Positions 33,301-43,425 of a stretch of DNA of 64,000 nucleotides are shown in pieces. Numbering within the stretch: position 1 is the stretch's first letter; every line of letters begins with the position of its first letter. Position numbers and translations under genes: made by a program. Source of the DNA: Desertibacillus haloalkaliphilus (lineage in GTDB: Bacteria > Bacillota > Bacilli > Bacillales > KJ1-10-99); the NCBI RefSeq assembly GCF_019039105.1, contig NZ_JAHPIV010000010.1:48378-112377 (forward strand), given 5' to 3'. The notes under the pieces are model-generated. The model had not been told where the DNA came from. It was given only the letters and a program-made list of their open reading frames with translations, and ran no database searches.

Positions 33301-35643
33301 ATGATGAAAGATGAACAAATCGATGTTAAAGTGATAGAAGAACAGGTACATAAATGGGAAAAACATCGCCGAACATTTAATGAGGCAAAAGCGATGCGTT
33401 ATCTGAATATGCTCGAAAAACTAGAGTCGAGCACAACTGAAGAGCAAAGCAAACAGAAGCGAATAAAGGTATCGCTATTGAGCTTGATGGCGTTTTCGAG
33501 ATATGAACGCACGCATTTGGTTGATGATATGATCAATAGTTGGATGGATGAGGCGTTTCGTGTTGATGGTCACCATCATCTAGCGAATGAGCTTTTGTTA
33601 AGAATCAATGAAGACTTTATTCAAGCTGGATTGCTGCCAGAGCAATTTCCACAAATTAGAGAGACCGATCATGCGTCTGCGAAAAAAAAGCTAGCCAATG
33701 ATTACTTGCAAATTGCGAATACTTTTTTTACAAAGGTACCCCTGTACCAAGAGAAGGTAGATCAAGCGTTAGCAGCGGCCAAGCGAATCGATGATCAGGA
33801 AAAAATAGAACGTTTCCAGACGATGAATGCGCTCTTAGCAGAAATGAAGAAGCCATTGATGCAAATTGTCAAAGCAACAGAATCGTACTCTGATTCGATG
33901 ACAGGGATTTTTTATTCAGCATCTCAACTTAAAGAGATTAAAGCCGCGATTGAAACCATTGAATCACTCAAACTAAAATGGAATGAGCTGACTCCAACGG
34001 AAACTTCTGAACGTGAGGAAGACCCAAGCTCGTTAACTGAACTAGACCAGATGATTGGTTTAGAGCCTGTGAAAGAACGTGTACATCGACTCTATCATTA
34101 TTTGCGTTACCAAAAAATTAGAAAAGAAAAAGGCTATATGTTAACCGATGATATTAGTTTACATATGATCTTAACCGGAAATCCAGGTACGGGAAAGACG
34201 ACGTTAGCCCGGTTACTTGCGAAAATTTATTATGAACTAGGCATGTTACAGCGTCCAGAAGTATTGGAGGTTGATCGCTCGCAACTCGTTGGTGGCTTTG
34301 TTGGGCAAACCGAAGAAAATACAATCAATATCATAAAAAAAGCCGTCGGTGGTGTTCTCTTTATAGATGAGGCCTATAGCCTTAAACGAGAAGGGGCTGC
34401 AGGTAATGATTATGGACAAACCGCGATTGATACTTTAGTGTCGGCGATGACTAGTGGGGAGTACGCGGGGACGTTTGCCGTTATTTTAGCAGGCTACCCA
34501 GAAGAAATGCGCCAATTTTTATGGGCGAACCCAGGACTCAGAAGTCGTTTTCCAGAAAGTAACCATATCCATTTGCCGGATTATAGCCTACCAGACTTAA
34601 TTGATATTGCTGAAAAGGCGGCAATTGAAAATGATTATACCTTTTCTGATCAGGCGTTAACAGAATTAAAGAAACGAATTGAGAAGGAACAAGTCGATGA
34701 AACGTTCGGTAATGCCCGTACCGTGAAAAATATTGTTCTTGATGCAATCTTTAAAAAAGGGTCACGGGTGTCGCTTGATGAAGAGCTGCAAATGAATGAT
34801 TTTACAATGCTAGAAAAAGAAGATGTCAAAGAAGATGATGGACAAAATGAGGGTTCAGCGATTGATGAACTTAATCAACTCGTAGGGATCGACGATGTCA
34901 AAAAAGAAGTTCAAGGGCTAGTGTCATTTGTCAAAGTCCAGCAAATGCGTCGTGAGAAGGGATTGCCGGTTGTTCCTGTCCAACTGCATTCAACCTTCAC
35001 TGGTAATCCAGGAACGGGAAAAACAACCGTAGCAAAGGTGTATGCAAAGATTTTAAAAGAGTTAGATTTGTTGAAACGAGGTCACTTGATTGTTACCGGG
35101 CGATCTGATTTAGTTGCTGGTTACGTCGGTCAAACCGCGATCAAAACAAAAAATAAAGTCCGTGAAGCGCTTGGCGGTGTCCTCTTTATTGATGAGGCTT
35201 ACGCATTAGCCTCTGGCGGTGAAAAGGACTTTGGTAAGGAAGCCATTGATACACTAGTGGAGGAAATGACCAAGCATAATGAAAACCTTGTTGTTATTTT
35301 AGCTGGTTATGAGGATGACATGCAAAAATTATTAGCTAAGAACCCTGGTTTTACGTCTCGGTTCAAAAAACATTTACATTTCCCAGATTTCTCAACGGAC
35401 GAAATGATTGAAATTATGCTTGGGTATGCAAAAACGTATGGTTATCAATTAAACGAAGACGCTTTAGTGTATATTCGTGATATCGTTGCAGGGAAAACGA
35501 TCAATTCAAATGGCCGTTACGCAGTTGATGCGATTGATAAGGCGATTTTAAATCATTCGCACCGGGTGCTGGCAGACGAATTGACGGATGAGGAGGCAAC
35601 CCTTACGACGTTAGTGAAAAGCGATTTCGTAGAGGCACTATAA
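33301..35643 (+). CDS. SpoVK-like protein with two CbbX-type AAA domains
   Basis: A 780-residue protein. After a helical N-terminal region of about 240 residues come two AAA+ modules of the SpoVK/CbbX class. Module 1 has GNPGTGKTTLARLLAK and VLFIDEAYSL; module 2 has GNPGTGKTTVAKVYAK and VLFIDEAYAL; both have VGQT pore-side motifs and LSRF-like sensor stretches (GLRSRFPE, GFTSRFKK). B. subtilis SpoVK, needed for spore maturation, has one such module, so this is a longer tandem relative. ATG 33301 (or 33304) has GGTGGT upstream. The thioesterase gene follows 45 bp later. Confidence 0.85.
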   Translation: MMKDEQIDVKVIEEQVHKWEKHRRTFNEAKAMRYLNMLEKLESSTTEEQSKQKRIKVSLLSLMAFSRYERTHLVDDMINSWMDEAFRVDGHHHLANELLLRINEDFIQAGLLPEQFPQIRETDHASAKKKLANDYLQIANTFFTKVPLYQEKVDQALAAAKRIDDQEKIERFQTMNALLAEMKKPLMQIVKATESYSDSMTGIFYSASQLKEIKAAIETIESLKLKWNELTPTETSEREEDPSSLTELDQMIGLEPVKERVHRLYHYLRYQKIRKEKGYMLTDDISLHMILTGNPGTGKTTLARLLAKIYYELGMLQRPEVLEVDRSQLVGGFVGQTEENTINIIKKAVGGVLFIDEAYSLKREGAAGNDYGQTAIDTLVSAMTSGEYAGTFAVILAGYPEEMRQFLWANPGLRSRFPESNHIHLPDYSLPDLIDIAEKAAIENDYTFSDQALTELKKRIEKEQVDETFGNARTVKNIVLDAIFKKGSRVSLDEELQMNDFTMLEKEDVKEDDGQNEGSAIDELNQLVGIDDVKKEVQGLVSFVKVQQMRREKGLPVVPVQLHSTFTGNPGTGKTTVAKVYAKILKELDLLKRGHLIVTGRSDLVAGYVGQTAIKTKNKVREALGGVLFIDEAYALASGGEKDFGKEAIDTLVEEMTKHNENLVVILAGYEDDMQKLLAKNPGFTSRFKKHLHFPDFSTDEMIEIMLGYAKTYGYQLNEDALVYIRDIVAGKTINSNGRYAVDAIDKAILNHSHRVLADELTDEEATLTTLVKSDFVEAL

Positions 35644-35688
35644 GTCTTTTGCAAAATGACGATAATGATCATTAGGGGGAACACAGCA

Positions 35689-36117
35689 ATGGATAACTAT
35701 TTTGTATCAACTAGGGATATTCAAGTTCTGTATGCGGATACGGACATGATGGGTGTGATTTATCATGCCAATTACTTGAAATATTTTGAATTAGGTAGAG
35801 CAGCATTGATGGAAGATCTAGGCTATAGTTATGTAGGGATGGAACAATCCGGCTATTTTGCACCAGTTTATGATGTGCAAGCCGTTTACAAAAAACCGCT
35901 TCGCTATGGCGACAAGGCTGTTGTTAAAACGTGGGTGGAGAGCAACGACGGTGTCAAAACGGTGTACGGTTATGCAATAGTAAACGGTGATGGTGAACTC
36001 TGTGTAGAAGGCTCAACCACTCATATTATCGTAAGAAAAGATACATTTAAACCGACCGCTTTTAAAAAAGTATTTCCGGAATGGTTTCAAACATATGAAG
36101 AGATTAAGAAAAAATAA
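35689..36117 (+). CDS. yneP: YneP-like acyl-CoA thioesterase (4HBT)
   Basis: A 142-residue hotdog-fold thioesterase with the 4-hydroxybenzoyl-CoA thioesterase signature ADTDMMGVIYHANYLKYFE, including the catalytic Asp (residue 17). It should hydrolyse an acyl-CoA; substrate unknown. AGGGGGAA lies 7-8 nt before ATG 35689; the frame extends upstream to 35656 without a ribosome site. In B. subtilis yneP is next to tlp, as here. Confidence 0.85.
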   Translation: MDNYFVSTRDIQVLYADTDMMGVIYHANYLKYFELGRAALMEDLGYSYVGMEQSGYFAPVYDVQAVYKKPLRYGDKAVVKTWVESNDGVKTVYGYAIVNGDGELCVEGSTTHIIVRKDTFKPTAFKKVFPEWFQTYEEIKKK

Positions 36118-36187
36118 AACGTTCAAACCCGATCGTATAGCATCCGTTGTTTGATATAAACTAATAAAAAAACAAGGGGTGAAGCGA

Positions 36188-36415
36188 TTGACACACCACG
36201 ATAATCGTAAAAATAATGTAGAACGACTTCAACAAATGCGTGAAAATACGATTCGAAAAATTGATGAAGCTGCCGAGCAGTTAGAGACAGCTGGGCTAAC
36301 TGAAGAAGAACGCGAGCAGCTACTTGCAAAAAATCAGCGAAGAGAAGAAAGTATCGCAGCCTTTGAATCCGAAATTGCTGATGAACAAAAGGCTCGTGAG
36401 AATGGCGAAATTTAA
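36188..36415 (+). CDS. tlp: small acid-soluble spore protein Tlp
   Basis: A 75-residue hydrophilic helical protein: NNVERLQQMRENTIRKIDEA, and KNQRREESIAAFESEIADE near the end, matching Tlp (thioredoxin-like spore protein), a forespore SASP. AGGGGTG ends 6 nt before TTG 36188. Follows yneP as in B. subtilis. Confidence 0.9.
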   Translation: MTHHDNRKNNVERLQQMRENTIRKIDEAAEQLETAGLTEEEREQLLAKNQRREESIAAFESEIADEQKARENGEI

Positions 36416-36429
36416 TGTTTTGAAACAAG

Positions 36430-36472
36430 AAAGCAAGGTACGGGTCCATCTTCCGGCCTTGTTTTTTTACGT
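36430..36472 (+). terminator. rho-independent terminator
   Basis: AGCAAGG pairs with CCTTGTT around an inner CGG/CCG pair, then TTTTTT. Confidence 0.7.
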
Positions 36473-36689
36473 ATATATCTCCTTTATCCTTGTTAATCCT
36501 CCTTGATTGGACATTTCTTATGTCGCTTTCAGTAGTGTAAGTAAATATTGTGCAAAACGTTGTCGTTAAGCTGGTGAAAACTAGACCGTTTTAGACAATA
36601 TCTATCGCAGGATTTTTTTTAATCGTAAGGAAATCAAACATAGAAGCTGAAAGCAGATGAAAAATAGGGTAAAGTGAGGGTGAAAAATC

Positions 36690-37076
36690 ATGAGTACATT
36701 GTTTTCAGGGAGAAGTCGATTAGAAAACCAACTCTATCATATAAAAAAGCAAATGCAGTCTAATAACCCTGAGATTCGTGAATTGGCGATGCAAACATTT
36801 GCGGAAATGGTTGAAAGAGATGTAAAAAAAGAGAAAACGATCGTAAATCCGGTCAAGAAGCGAATGAAACGCCGTAAACCATCAACCGAAGAAAGGAATG
36901 AACAGAAGTCATTGAACCAACAGGAAACAAAACAGGAGCCCGGTTCTTTTGAACAGACTAGCGATGAGCTCGCAACAGCACAAGCAGATCGTGATGTGAT
37001 GTATAAAATTAGAACATTACAAAAAGAAAAACAAAGTCGACTCCAAAAACGAAAAAAGCGTTGGTTTCTCCTGTGA
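36690..37076 (+). CDS. hypothetical basic protein, 128 residues
   Basis: A highly charged, probably disordered or helical protein with a basic middle (VKKRMKRRKPSTEER) and a C-terminal coil (MYKIRTLQKEKQSRLQKRKK). No signal peptide. GAGGGTG precedes ATG 36690. It lies between tlp and yneQ. The 36473-36689 stretch before it shows no gene. Confidence 0.65.
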   Translation: MSTLFSGRSRLENQLYHIKKQMQSNNPEIRELAMQTFAEMVERDVKKEKTIVNPVKKRMKRRKPSTEERNEQKSLNQQETKQEPGSFEQTSDELATAQADRDVMYKIRTLQKEKQSRLQKRKKRWFLL

Positions 37077-37158
37077 GAGGAATATTTATGCTGGGTACGC
37101 CTCTTTATGATAAAATAGAAGGAGTAAGCAGGTGTACACAAAGGAGAGAATGACCAAC

Positions 37159-37467
37159 ATGGCTTTTGGCATTACAAGACAGGAATTAAATGAATGGAAA
37201 CAGGCCTCACGGGAAGGGCAGATTGCTTTTTTGACTCATTACTGGCTCCACCCAAAAGATCCTACAATTCAAACGGTTACAAAGGTAGCATGTGCTGACT
37301 TAGATGAATTAGTGAAGTGGGGGAGCCGTTATGGGCTACGAAAAGAATGGATTCATAGACGTCCGTCTTATTCACATTTCGACTTAATTGGTGCCAAACA
37401 GATTGAGGTCTTACATAAGGAACAATTAACGGATCATATCAAGCGTTTTAACATGACGACCGATTGA
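37159..37467 (+). CDS. yneQ: YneQ-like protein
   Basis: A 102-residue protein starting MAFGITRQELNEWKQ, with FLTHYWLHPKD, KWGSRYGLRKEWIHRR and HFDLIGAKQIEVL, matching B. subtilis YneQ, of unknown function. AAAGGAG is well placed for ATG 37159; the upstream in-frame ATGs lack support. Confidence 0.8.
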   Translation: MAFGITRQELNEWKQASREGQIAFLTHYWLHPKDPTIQTVTKVACADLDELVKWGSRYGLRKEWIHRRPSYSHFDLIGAKQIEVLHKEQLTDHIKRFNMTTD

Positions 37468-37536
37468 TCGTACCATTTCGCAACGTTCATCGGCACCATT
37501 TATAAAAACAATCGAAGCAATCATGGAGGGAAAAAA

Positions 37537-38364
37537 GTGATTCAAAAACAAATTATAGCTGACTTACATGTTCAACCAACCATTGATGCAAAAGGTGAAA
37601 TCCGAAAACGCGTGAATTTTTTAAAATCATACCTGACTTCGACTGGGGCCAATGGGTATGTACTTGGCATTTCAGGTGGGCAGGATTCGACGCTTGCCGG
37701 AAAGTTAGCTCAAATGGCTATTGATGAATTAAATGAACAAAAGGAAAACTCTTACCAATTCATTGCCGTCCGTTTACCTTACGGTGAGCAACAAGATGAA
37801 CGTGACGCACAAGATGCGATTGTGTTTATCAATCCAACGAAACAGGTGACGATTAATATTAAGCCTGCAGTGGATGCAGCTTATCAATCGTTTTACGAGG
37901 CTGTTGGTGAACAGTTAACTGACTTTAATAAAGGGAATACGAAGGCGCGTGAACGGATGAAAGCCCAATATGATGTAGGGGCACATGTTGGTTGTCTTGT
38001 GATTGGAACTGATCATGCCGCTGAAGCGATTACTGGATTTTTTACAAAGCATGGGGACGGGGCGTGTGATGTTGCGCCGTTATATGGGTTAAACAAACGT
38101 CAAGGGAAGCAATTATTAATGGAACTAGGCTGCCCTGAACATCTATACACGAAAGCCCCTACAGCTGACCTAGAAGATGACAAGCCAGGGTTACCTGATG
38201 AAGTGGCGTTAGGAATGACGTATGAACAGCTTGATGATTATATGGAAGGTAGTAACGTACCTGAAGCCATTGTTGAAAAAATTGAGACACGCTATAACAA
38301 AACCGAACATAAACGGAGGTTACCTGTTACAGTGTATGATGAGTGGTGGAAAGAAAATCGTTGA
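37537..38364 (+). CDS. nadE: ammonia-dependent NAD synthetase NadE
   Basis: A 275-residue enzyme making NAD from deamido-NAD, ATP and ammonia. The ATP-pyrophosphatase loop is GISGGQDST (about residue 45); other blocks are [32 protein letters not shown] and [20 protein letters not shown]. It lacks a glutaminase domain, the usual length for this form. GGAGGG precedes GTG 37537. Confidence 0.95.
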   Translation: MIQKQIIADLHVQPTIDAKGEIRKRVNFLKSYLTSTGANGYVLGISGGQDSTLAGKLAQMAIDELNEQKENSYQFIAVRLPYGEQQDERDAQDAIVFINPTKQVTINIKPAVDAAYQSFYEAVGEQLTDFNKGNTKARERMKAQYDVGAHVGCLVIGTDHAAEAITGFFTKHGDGACDVAPLYGLNKRQGKQLLMELGCPEHLYTKAPTADLEDDKPGLPDEVALGMTYEQLDDYMEGSNVPEAIVEKIETRYNKTEHKRRLPVTVYDEWWKENR

Positions 38365-38372
38365 TTCGTAAA

Positions 38373-38402
38373 TGAGCCTATGAAATAAGGCTCTTCTTTT
38401 CT
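38373..38402 (+). terminator. rho-independent terminator
   Basis: GAGCC pairs with GGCTC, then TTCTTTTCT. Confidence 0.6.
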
Positions 38403-38512
38403 CATGGATATCACAAATGAAATGGGTATAAACAGGTGTAGGCATACATAGAGTAGGGAGTGTCTGTCTAGAGGCAGCAAGATTGACGTTCATGAACTGG
38501 GAGAGTGGAAGG

Positions 38513-39046
38513 ATGGTATTACAAAAAAAAATCGTTGCTTTGCTTGTCTTATCAATGATTTTAAGCTTTATGCTTGGGTTTTATTTAGGGGGACATTCAC
38601 CGAAAGATACAGATGCACGAGGTGAGTGGACGGCTAAGCCAGCTAGTAGTCAGGCGGATGTTTTTAATATTGGTGATACGGTATTTATCAATGGTTTGCA
38701 TGTAACAATTAATGATGCTCGTTTAGAAGAGAGCGAGGCGGGTTCGGTTGAAGAACATATTGTCATTGTTGATGTTACCATTGAAAATACGACTGATCGC
38801 ATTCATGAGATTTCTCGCTATAATATGACGTTGATTGACGATCAAGGGTATGGTCATGAACATGAGTCGAGAATTAATACGAAGGGCGTATTAGGAGGTC
38901 AACTACATCCGGCACGGCAAATGCGTGGGGAAATTGCCTATCTTGTCCCGTCATCAAGTGGATATGAGTTTGTTTATACCGATCATTTACGAACAGGTCA
39001 GATTGTTTGGGAGTTAGATCCTAAACGATTGCTTGAAGATCAGTAG
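38513..39046 (+). CDS. exported DUF4352-type protein
   Basis: A 177-residue protein with an uncleaved or cleavable N-terminal hydrophobic segment (IVALLVLSMILSFMLGFYLG) and an immunoglobulin-like DUF4352 domain (GDTVFINGLHVTINDARL, IVIVDVTIENTT, MRGEIAYLVPSS). Such domains are common in bacterial surface proteins of unknown role. ATG 38513 has GGGAG about 9 nt upstream. It ends 43 bp before the PHP-protein start. Confidence 0.75.
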   Translation: MVLQKKIVALLVLSMILSFMLGFYLGGHSPKDTDARGEWTAKPASSQADVFNIGDTVFINGLHVTINDARLEESEAGSVEEHIVIVDVTIENTTDRIHEISRYNMTLIDDQGYGHEHESRINTKGVLGGQLHPARQMRGEIAYLVPSSSGYEFVYTDHLRTGQIVWELDPKRLLEDQ

Positions 39047-39089
39047 AGATGCTACAGTTAGGTACGAAAAGGTGCAGGAGTTGAGTGAT

Positions 39090-39956
39090 GTGAAACATAC
39101 AGAGAAAAATACAGATTTACATATGCATTCGACAGCTTCAGATGGTGGGTATTCTCCATCTGAATTGATGAAAAAGTGTGCGGGTGTTGGGCTTTCAGTC
39201 GTGTCATTAACCGATCATGACACGATGGATGGTGTTGAAGAGGCGATCACAGCGGCAGCGGATGAAGGGATACAAGTCATTCCCGGAATTGAATTCTCGA
39301 CCAAGTATAAGGGTATTAGTGTCCACGTGCTAGGTTATGGTCTTGATTATCGAGATCGAGAATTAAAGCGTATGCTAGCTGAGCAAAGGGAGATGCGCAG
39401 GAAACGACTTGATGTGATTCTCGAAAAATTGGCAGCACAACAGATTTCTCTACAAGCAGAGGATGTTTTAGAGTTTGTCGATGGAGGTAGCATTGGTCGT
39501 CCTCATATTGCGAAAGCGTTAGTTAAGCATGGATATGTGAAAGATGTGGCTGAAGCGTTTCAGCTATATTTAGCAGAGGATAAACCGTGTTACGTTGCCA
39601 AAGAACGGGAGATGACACCAACAGAAGCGATTGAGTGGATTCATAAAACAAAGGGTGTCGCGATTCTCGCTCATCCTGTCTATTATGGTCTTGATGAGTA
39701 TATTGAAGGTTGGGTCGTGAATGATCGGTTAGATGGGGTTGAAGTCTATCATCGCGATCATTCTCCAGAAGATGCGAGGCATTATGAACAATTGGTTGAA
39801 GGGATCGAGCAAAAACATCATGTTCGTTTATTGAGAACCGGTGGATCTGATTTCCATCACGAAGATTATGGTCGCGTGCGAGAGCCGTTAGGTGTGACCC
39901 GTATTCATAATCAGTTAGCGGATCTACTTATTAAGGAAATGAATGAACGAAAATAA
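39090..39956 (+). CDS. PHP-domain phosphoesterase (YciV/TrpH-like)
   Basis: A 288-residue metal-dependent phosphoesterase. The PHP metal ligands are seen in DLHMHSTASDG, SLTDHDTMDG, IPGIEFST, GRPHIAKAL, VAILAHPVYYG and GSDFHHED. Relatives hydrolyse 3',5'-nucleoside bisphosphates or short RNA 5' ends. GGAG lies 9 nt before GTG 39090; the frame is open to 39033, overlapping the previous gene, but lacks a better site. Confidence 0.85.
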   Translation: MKHTEKNTDLHMHSTASDGGYSPSELMKKCAGVGLSVVSLTDHDTMDGVEEAITAAADEGIQVIPGIEFSTKYKGISVHVLGYGLDYRDRELKRMLAEQREMRRKRLDVILEKLAAQQISLQAEDVLEFVDGGSIGRPHIAKALVKHGYVKDVAEAFQLYLAEDKPCYVAKEREMTPTEAIEWIHKTKGVAILAHPVYYGLDEYIEGWVVNDRLDGVEVYHRDHSPEDARHYEQLVEGIEQKHHVRLLRTGGSDFHHEDYGRVREPLGVTRIHNQLADLLIKEMNERK

Positions 39957-39963
39957 GTGTAGA

Positions 39964-40012
39964 GGCTGTTTTAAAAGGTGGACCTTTCTTTTAGAGCAGC
40001 TTCTTTTATGTC
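39964..40012 (+). terminator. terminator of the AAAAGG palindrome family
   Basis: GCTGTTTTAAAAGG pairs imperfectly with CCTTTCTTTTAGAGCAGC, then TTCTTTT. Confidence 0.75.
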
Positions 40013-40153
40013 TTTGGGTTGTAACTTTCTTCCTATAACTTTTTTACCTTTCATGGTAAAATGGTTTGGATGTGGAGTGGAACCTGCTTTATAGATGTTC
40101 CTTATCATAAACGTTTGCGTTTTTCGAAAAAATTAAAGTGTGGTGTTTGTTTA

Positions 40154-41134
40154 GTGAGAGTGATAGAAATTTCAGATTACAATTACAATACAATGGAGCT
40201 TGCCAAGCCAATCTATGATCAAAAAGGACGAATATTATTAGCAGCAGGTAATGCTATTCATCCAAAATACTTGCAAAAGTTACTAGAATTAGGGATTACA
40301 TATGTAGTGGTTGAGGATACTTCCTCTAGAGGGATTACCCTTGATGAAATGGTTGATATGCCGACATGGATCGATGCGATCAAAACTGTACAACAAGCAT
40401 TTGAACAAGTAGAGAAACAAGCTCCGATACCAATAAAGGACATCCAAGTAACAGCTTCGAAGCTATTACAGGAAGTAAAGGTCAGAAAAGCCGTTTTGCT
40501 AGTCCCTTCTACATCAACAGCAAAAGAAATCCAGCCATACGCTCATGCTGTCAATGTAGCATTAATTGCGTTACAGATGGGTAAACAGCTTCAATACAAT
40601 GACATTCAGCAACGTGATTTAGCGATTGGATGTTTATTGCATGACATCGGTAAAGCTGTGACGAGCGATGAAGCAAAGCATCCCTTTGAAGGGTTTACAA
40701 TTCTTCGAAGTATTCGTGAGTTTAATTTATTATCGGCTCATATTGCCTACCAGCACCATGAAAAAGTAAATGGAACTGGTTACCCTAGACAGTTAAAGAA
40801 AGATGAAGTATTAGAATTTGCTCAAGTGTGTAGCGTTGCCAATCGCTATGAACAACTACTATCTATAGACCGAGTTCCACCATATGAAGCTGTAGAAAAA
40901 ATCATGAGCTTAACGGATGTCGATTATAAACATTCGGTTGTGAACAGCTTCTTCAAAGGTGTCCCTTCGTATCTTCCAGGTACTAGTGTACGCTTAAGCA
41001 CAGGGGAAACTGGAATTGTTACACGCATTAATTCACATTTGCATCGACCTTGTGTACGTGTAGAGGAAACGGGTAAGGAGTTATCTCTAGCGGACGATCC
41101 TACGATTTTAATTAAAGAAGAGCTTAACGCCTAG
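40154..41134 (+). CDS. HD-GYP-type cyclic-di-GMP phosphodiesterase
   Basis: About 326 residues. The N-terminal DUF3391-like region (MELAKPIYDQKGRILLAAGN) precedes an HD-GYP domain with LLHDIGKA, SAHIAYQHHEKVNGTGYP (HD and GYP motifs intact) and RYEQLLS. It should degrade c-di-GMP. Start is uncertain: the frame is open to 40061; GTG 40154 or GTG 40160 agree best with related proteins, with only a weak GGTG upstream. A YkuI-like receptor for c-di-GMP is encoded at 45501. Confidence 0.8.
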   Translation: MRVIEISDYNYNTMELAKPIYDQKGRILLAAGNAIHPKYLQKLLELGITYVVVEDTSSRGITLDEMVDMPTWIDAIKTVQQAFEQVEKQAPIPIKDIQVTASKLLQEVKVRKAVLLVPSTSTAKEIQPYAHAVNVALIALQMGKQLQYNDIQQRDLAIGCLLHDIGKAVTSDEAKHPFEGFTILRSIREFNLLSAHIAYQHHEKVNGTGYPRQLKKDEVLEFAQVCSVANRYEQLLSIDRVPPYEAVEKIMSLTDVDYKHSVVNSFFKGVPSYLPGTSVRLSTGETGIVTRINSHLHRPCVRVEETGKELSLADDPTILIKEELNA

Positions 41135-41153
41135 GCGTAATAGAAACCATAGA

Positions 41154-41198
41154 GAGGTTGGTACAAAAGGTTGGTTTTTACCTTTTGTACCAGCCTCG
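41154..41198. terminator. terminator of the AAAAGG palindrome family
   Basis: AGGTTGGTACAAAAGG pairs with CCTTTTGTACCAGCCT around the loop TTGGTTTTTA. It lies between two converging genes. Confidence 0.85.
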
Positions 41199-41204
41199 AT
41201 TTAA

Positions 41205-41885
41205 CTAGTTTTGTCCCGATTCCTTTTCATCAATTGTAAGATGACTTGCAATTGGTGTTCCTTCTAACGCTTGTGAAGCCAGGCGGTCTGCCTCTTGATT
41301 TTCCTTTCGAGGAATAAGTATATAGTTTGGAGTTAATCCGAGCGTCTTCAATTTTTCTTCAATTCGGTCGAGCCAACGGTTCAAATGTTCTTCATAGGTT
41401 GGCCACTCACCCGTCAACTGATTAAGTACGACCTGTGAATCTCCTTTTATGGTTATGTCTGTATGGTGTACCTCGAGTTCTTCCAATTCGAGGAGAAGTA
41501 GCCACAAAGCCGCATATTCCGCTTCGTTATTCGTTTCAATTTCCTCAAAGCGATCATTTTTACGAATCCGATATGACTTCCCATCTTTTTCATAATAAAT
41601 GACTGTACCAAGGCCGGCCGTATGAGTTTCACGATTGTGTCCACCATCGAAGTAGGCTGTAATCGCATGAGGCTCTGTCTCGATTTGTTCGACAAGTTTT
41701 TCGAGCTCCTTTTTGAGCCACTGCATTCCTGTTGCATCGTAGAATTCTAGCGATTTCACTCGTCCGGTTCGTTCAATGTCGCGGTAAAAGAATAAAGCTT
41801 CTTCAGGCGTGACGTAATCCGAAAGGAAACGCATCCGTTTTTTACCTCGGACGGGCTGATAGACCCATTCAAGCCGCACTTTCAT
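41205..41885 (-). CDS. RNase H-like protein with N-terminal extension
   Basis: A 226-residue protein. After an N-terminal domain (VTPEEALFFYRDIERTGRVK) lies a type I RNase H fold: AYFDGGHNRETHTAGLG (first catalytic Asp), ETNNEAEYAALWLLLLELE (Glu), TIKGDSQVVLNQLTGEW (Asp) and ENQEADRLASQA (final Asp). All four acidic residues are present, so it is probably an active ribonuclease, like the Bacillus YpeP-type proteins. AAAGGATG supports ATG 41885; the upstream frame to 41954 is unlikely to be translated. Confidence 0.85.
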   Translation of the reverse strand: MKVRLEWVYQPVRGKKRMRFLSDYVTPEEALFFYRDIERTGRVKSLEFYDATGMQWLKKELEKLVEQIETEPHAITAYFDGGHNRETHTAGLGTVIYYEKDGKSYRIRKNDRFEEIETNNEAEYAALWLLLLELEELEVHHTDITIKGDSQVVLNQLTGEWPTYEEHLNRWLDRIEEKLKTLGLTPNYILIPRKENQEADRLASQALEGTPIASHLTIDEKESGQN

Positions 41886-42019
41886 ATAAAAAACACATCC
41901 TTTGCTTTGATCATTTTCTAAAAAAATATAAACATATAAATTGCGAATAGTCAAAAAACATGTTACCTTTAATAATTAACAGGATGGATCGAATCTAAAA
42001 AAACTATGATATAGGCGTT

Positions 42020-42109
42020 TTAGCGGATGTTTCTAATCAATTTGGTAAGAAGCTTCTGGCCTTGGCGAATCGCAATGGCTGTTATGATTCGTTTGATGAT
42101 TTTATTCAA
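42020..42109 (-). CDS. possible small basic peptide, 29 residues
   Basis: TTG 42109 follows GGAAAGGAAG by about 6 nt and opens a frame for an amphipathic, basic, isoleucine-rich peptide (NKIIKRIITAIAIRQG ... LIRNIR). No homologue recognised; may be chance. The rest of 41955-42391 is AT-rich; I see no riboswitch before metA. Confidence 0.35.
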   Translation of the reverse strand: MNKIIKRIITAIAIRQGQKLLTKLIRNIR

Positions 42110-42391
42110 TGTATATCTTCCTTTCCTTTAGAATTAAGAGTAGCCTACATGGTAGTTTACGCGGGTAGAATAGGCTTCATACAATTGTTTTTAATGATCA
42201 GATTTTTATGCTTTTTTCATTTAATACTCTAAAGGATTTATGTTATATTAAGTTATAATGTCATAGACATTTGCCAAAAACTTGTGCAGATGCTAGTTCT
42301 CGACACATATGACAGTAGATATTACGGTGTTGTTATTTTATCATCGGATCAATAAAAATTGATAGTATGAAAGTAGTAAAGGAGTATCAAA

Positions 42392-43303
42392 ATGCCAATT
42401 AAAGTACCAGATCATCTCCCTGCAAAAGAGATTCTTAACAGTGAAAATATCTTTGTGATGGATGAAAGTCGGGCCTATCAACAGGACATCCGCCCATTAA
42501 AAATCGTCATTTTAAATTTGATGCCGATCAAAGAAACGGCGGAGACGCAATTGCTGCGGTTGTTAGGGAACACGCCGCTGCAAGTTGAGGTTGCGTTCCT
42601 TCATCCTGATACACATCATTCAAAGAATACATCTCAAGAACATTTAGCTTCGTTTTACAAAACGATTGATGAAATTAAGACGCGTAAGTTTGATGGGATG
42701 ATTATTACGGGGGCGCCAATCGAAAAACTTGAGTTTGAAGAGGTTACCTATTGGGAAGAGTTAAAGACGATCATGGATTGGAGTGTCACAAATGTAACAT
42801 CAACCCTACATATCTGTTGGGGAGCGCAAGCCGGATTATATCATCATTATGGCATACCAAAATATCCCTTGGATCGAAAGCTGTTTGGTGTATATCCTCA
42901 TACCGTTAATGTTGACAATGTCAAATTACTTCGAGGGTTTGATGATGAGTTTTTAGTTCCGCATTCTCGTCATACTGATGTTCGTCGTGAAGATATTGAG
43001 CAGGTTCCGGACCTTGAGATTTTGTCTGAATCTGAAAGCGCTGGCGTATACATTGTTGCCTCAAAAAATGGACAGCAAATTTTTGTCACTGGTCATTCTG
43101 AGTATGATGCATGTACATTACAGGATGAATATGAACGTGATAAAGAAAAGGGTCTGAATATTCATATTCCTGAAAATTATTTTCCGAATAATAATCATCA
43201 TGAAAAACCACGTTTGAAGTGGCGCGCACATTCGAATCTATTATTCTCTAACTGGTTAAACTATTATGTTTATCAAGAAACACCCTTTGATTTTACAAAA
43301 TAA
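42392..43303 (+). CDS. metA: homoserine O-acetyltransferase MetA
   Basis: A 303-residue MetA-family acyltransferase in methionine synthesis. The nucleophile Cys142 lies in [17 protein letters not shown], with His235 in VTGHSEYDA and the nearby Glu. Residue 111 is Glu ([11 protein letters not shown]); in characterised MetA proteins Glu111 goes with acetyl-CoA and Gly111 with succinyl-CoA, so acetyl specificity is inferred. AAAGGAG lies 8 nt before ATG 42392. It stands alone. Confidence 0.93.
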   Translation: MPIKVPDHLPAKEILNSENIFVMDESRAYQQDIRPLKIVILNLMPIKETAETQLLRLLGNTPLQVEVAFLHPDTHHSKNTSQEHLASFYKTIDEIKTRKFDGMIITGAPIEKLEFEEVTYWEELKTIMDWSVTNVTSTLHICWGAQAGLYHHYGIPKYPLDRKLFGVYPHTVNVDNVKLLRGFDDEFLVPHSRHTDVRREDIEQVPDLEILSESESAGVYIVASKNGQQIFVTGHSEYDACTLQDEYERDKEKGLNIHIPENYFPNNNHHEKPRLKWRAHSNLLFSNWLNYYVYQETPFDFTK

Positions 43304-43425
43304 ACATTCTGTCTTACCGATGTAGGCAGAGTAACCGTTTCGGCAGTCGTGGCATACGCTTACAGTAGACATTTATTCTAACAGTTACGTACATCATGAT
43401 TAGTTTACTGAGGTGGAGGTTGCTC

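Noticed and set aside
42240..42391. SAM riboswitch or T-box upstream of metA
   Set aside because: I looked for the S-box core and the T-box consensus and saw neither.
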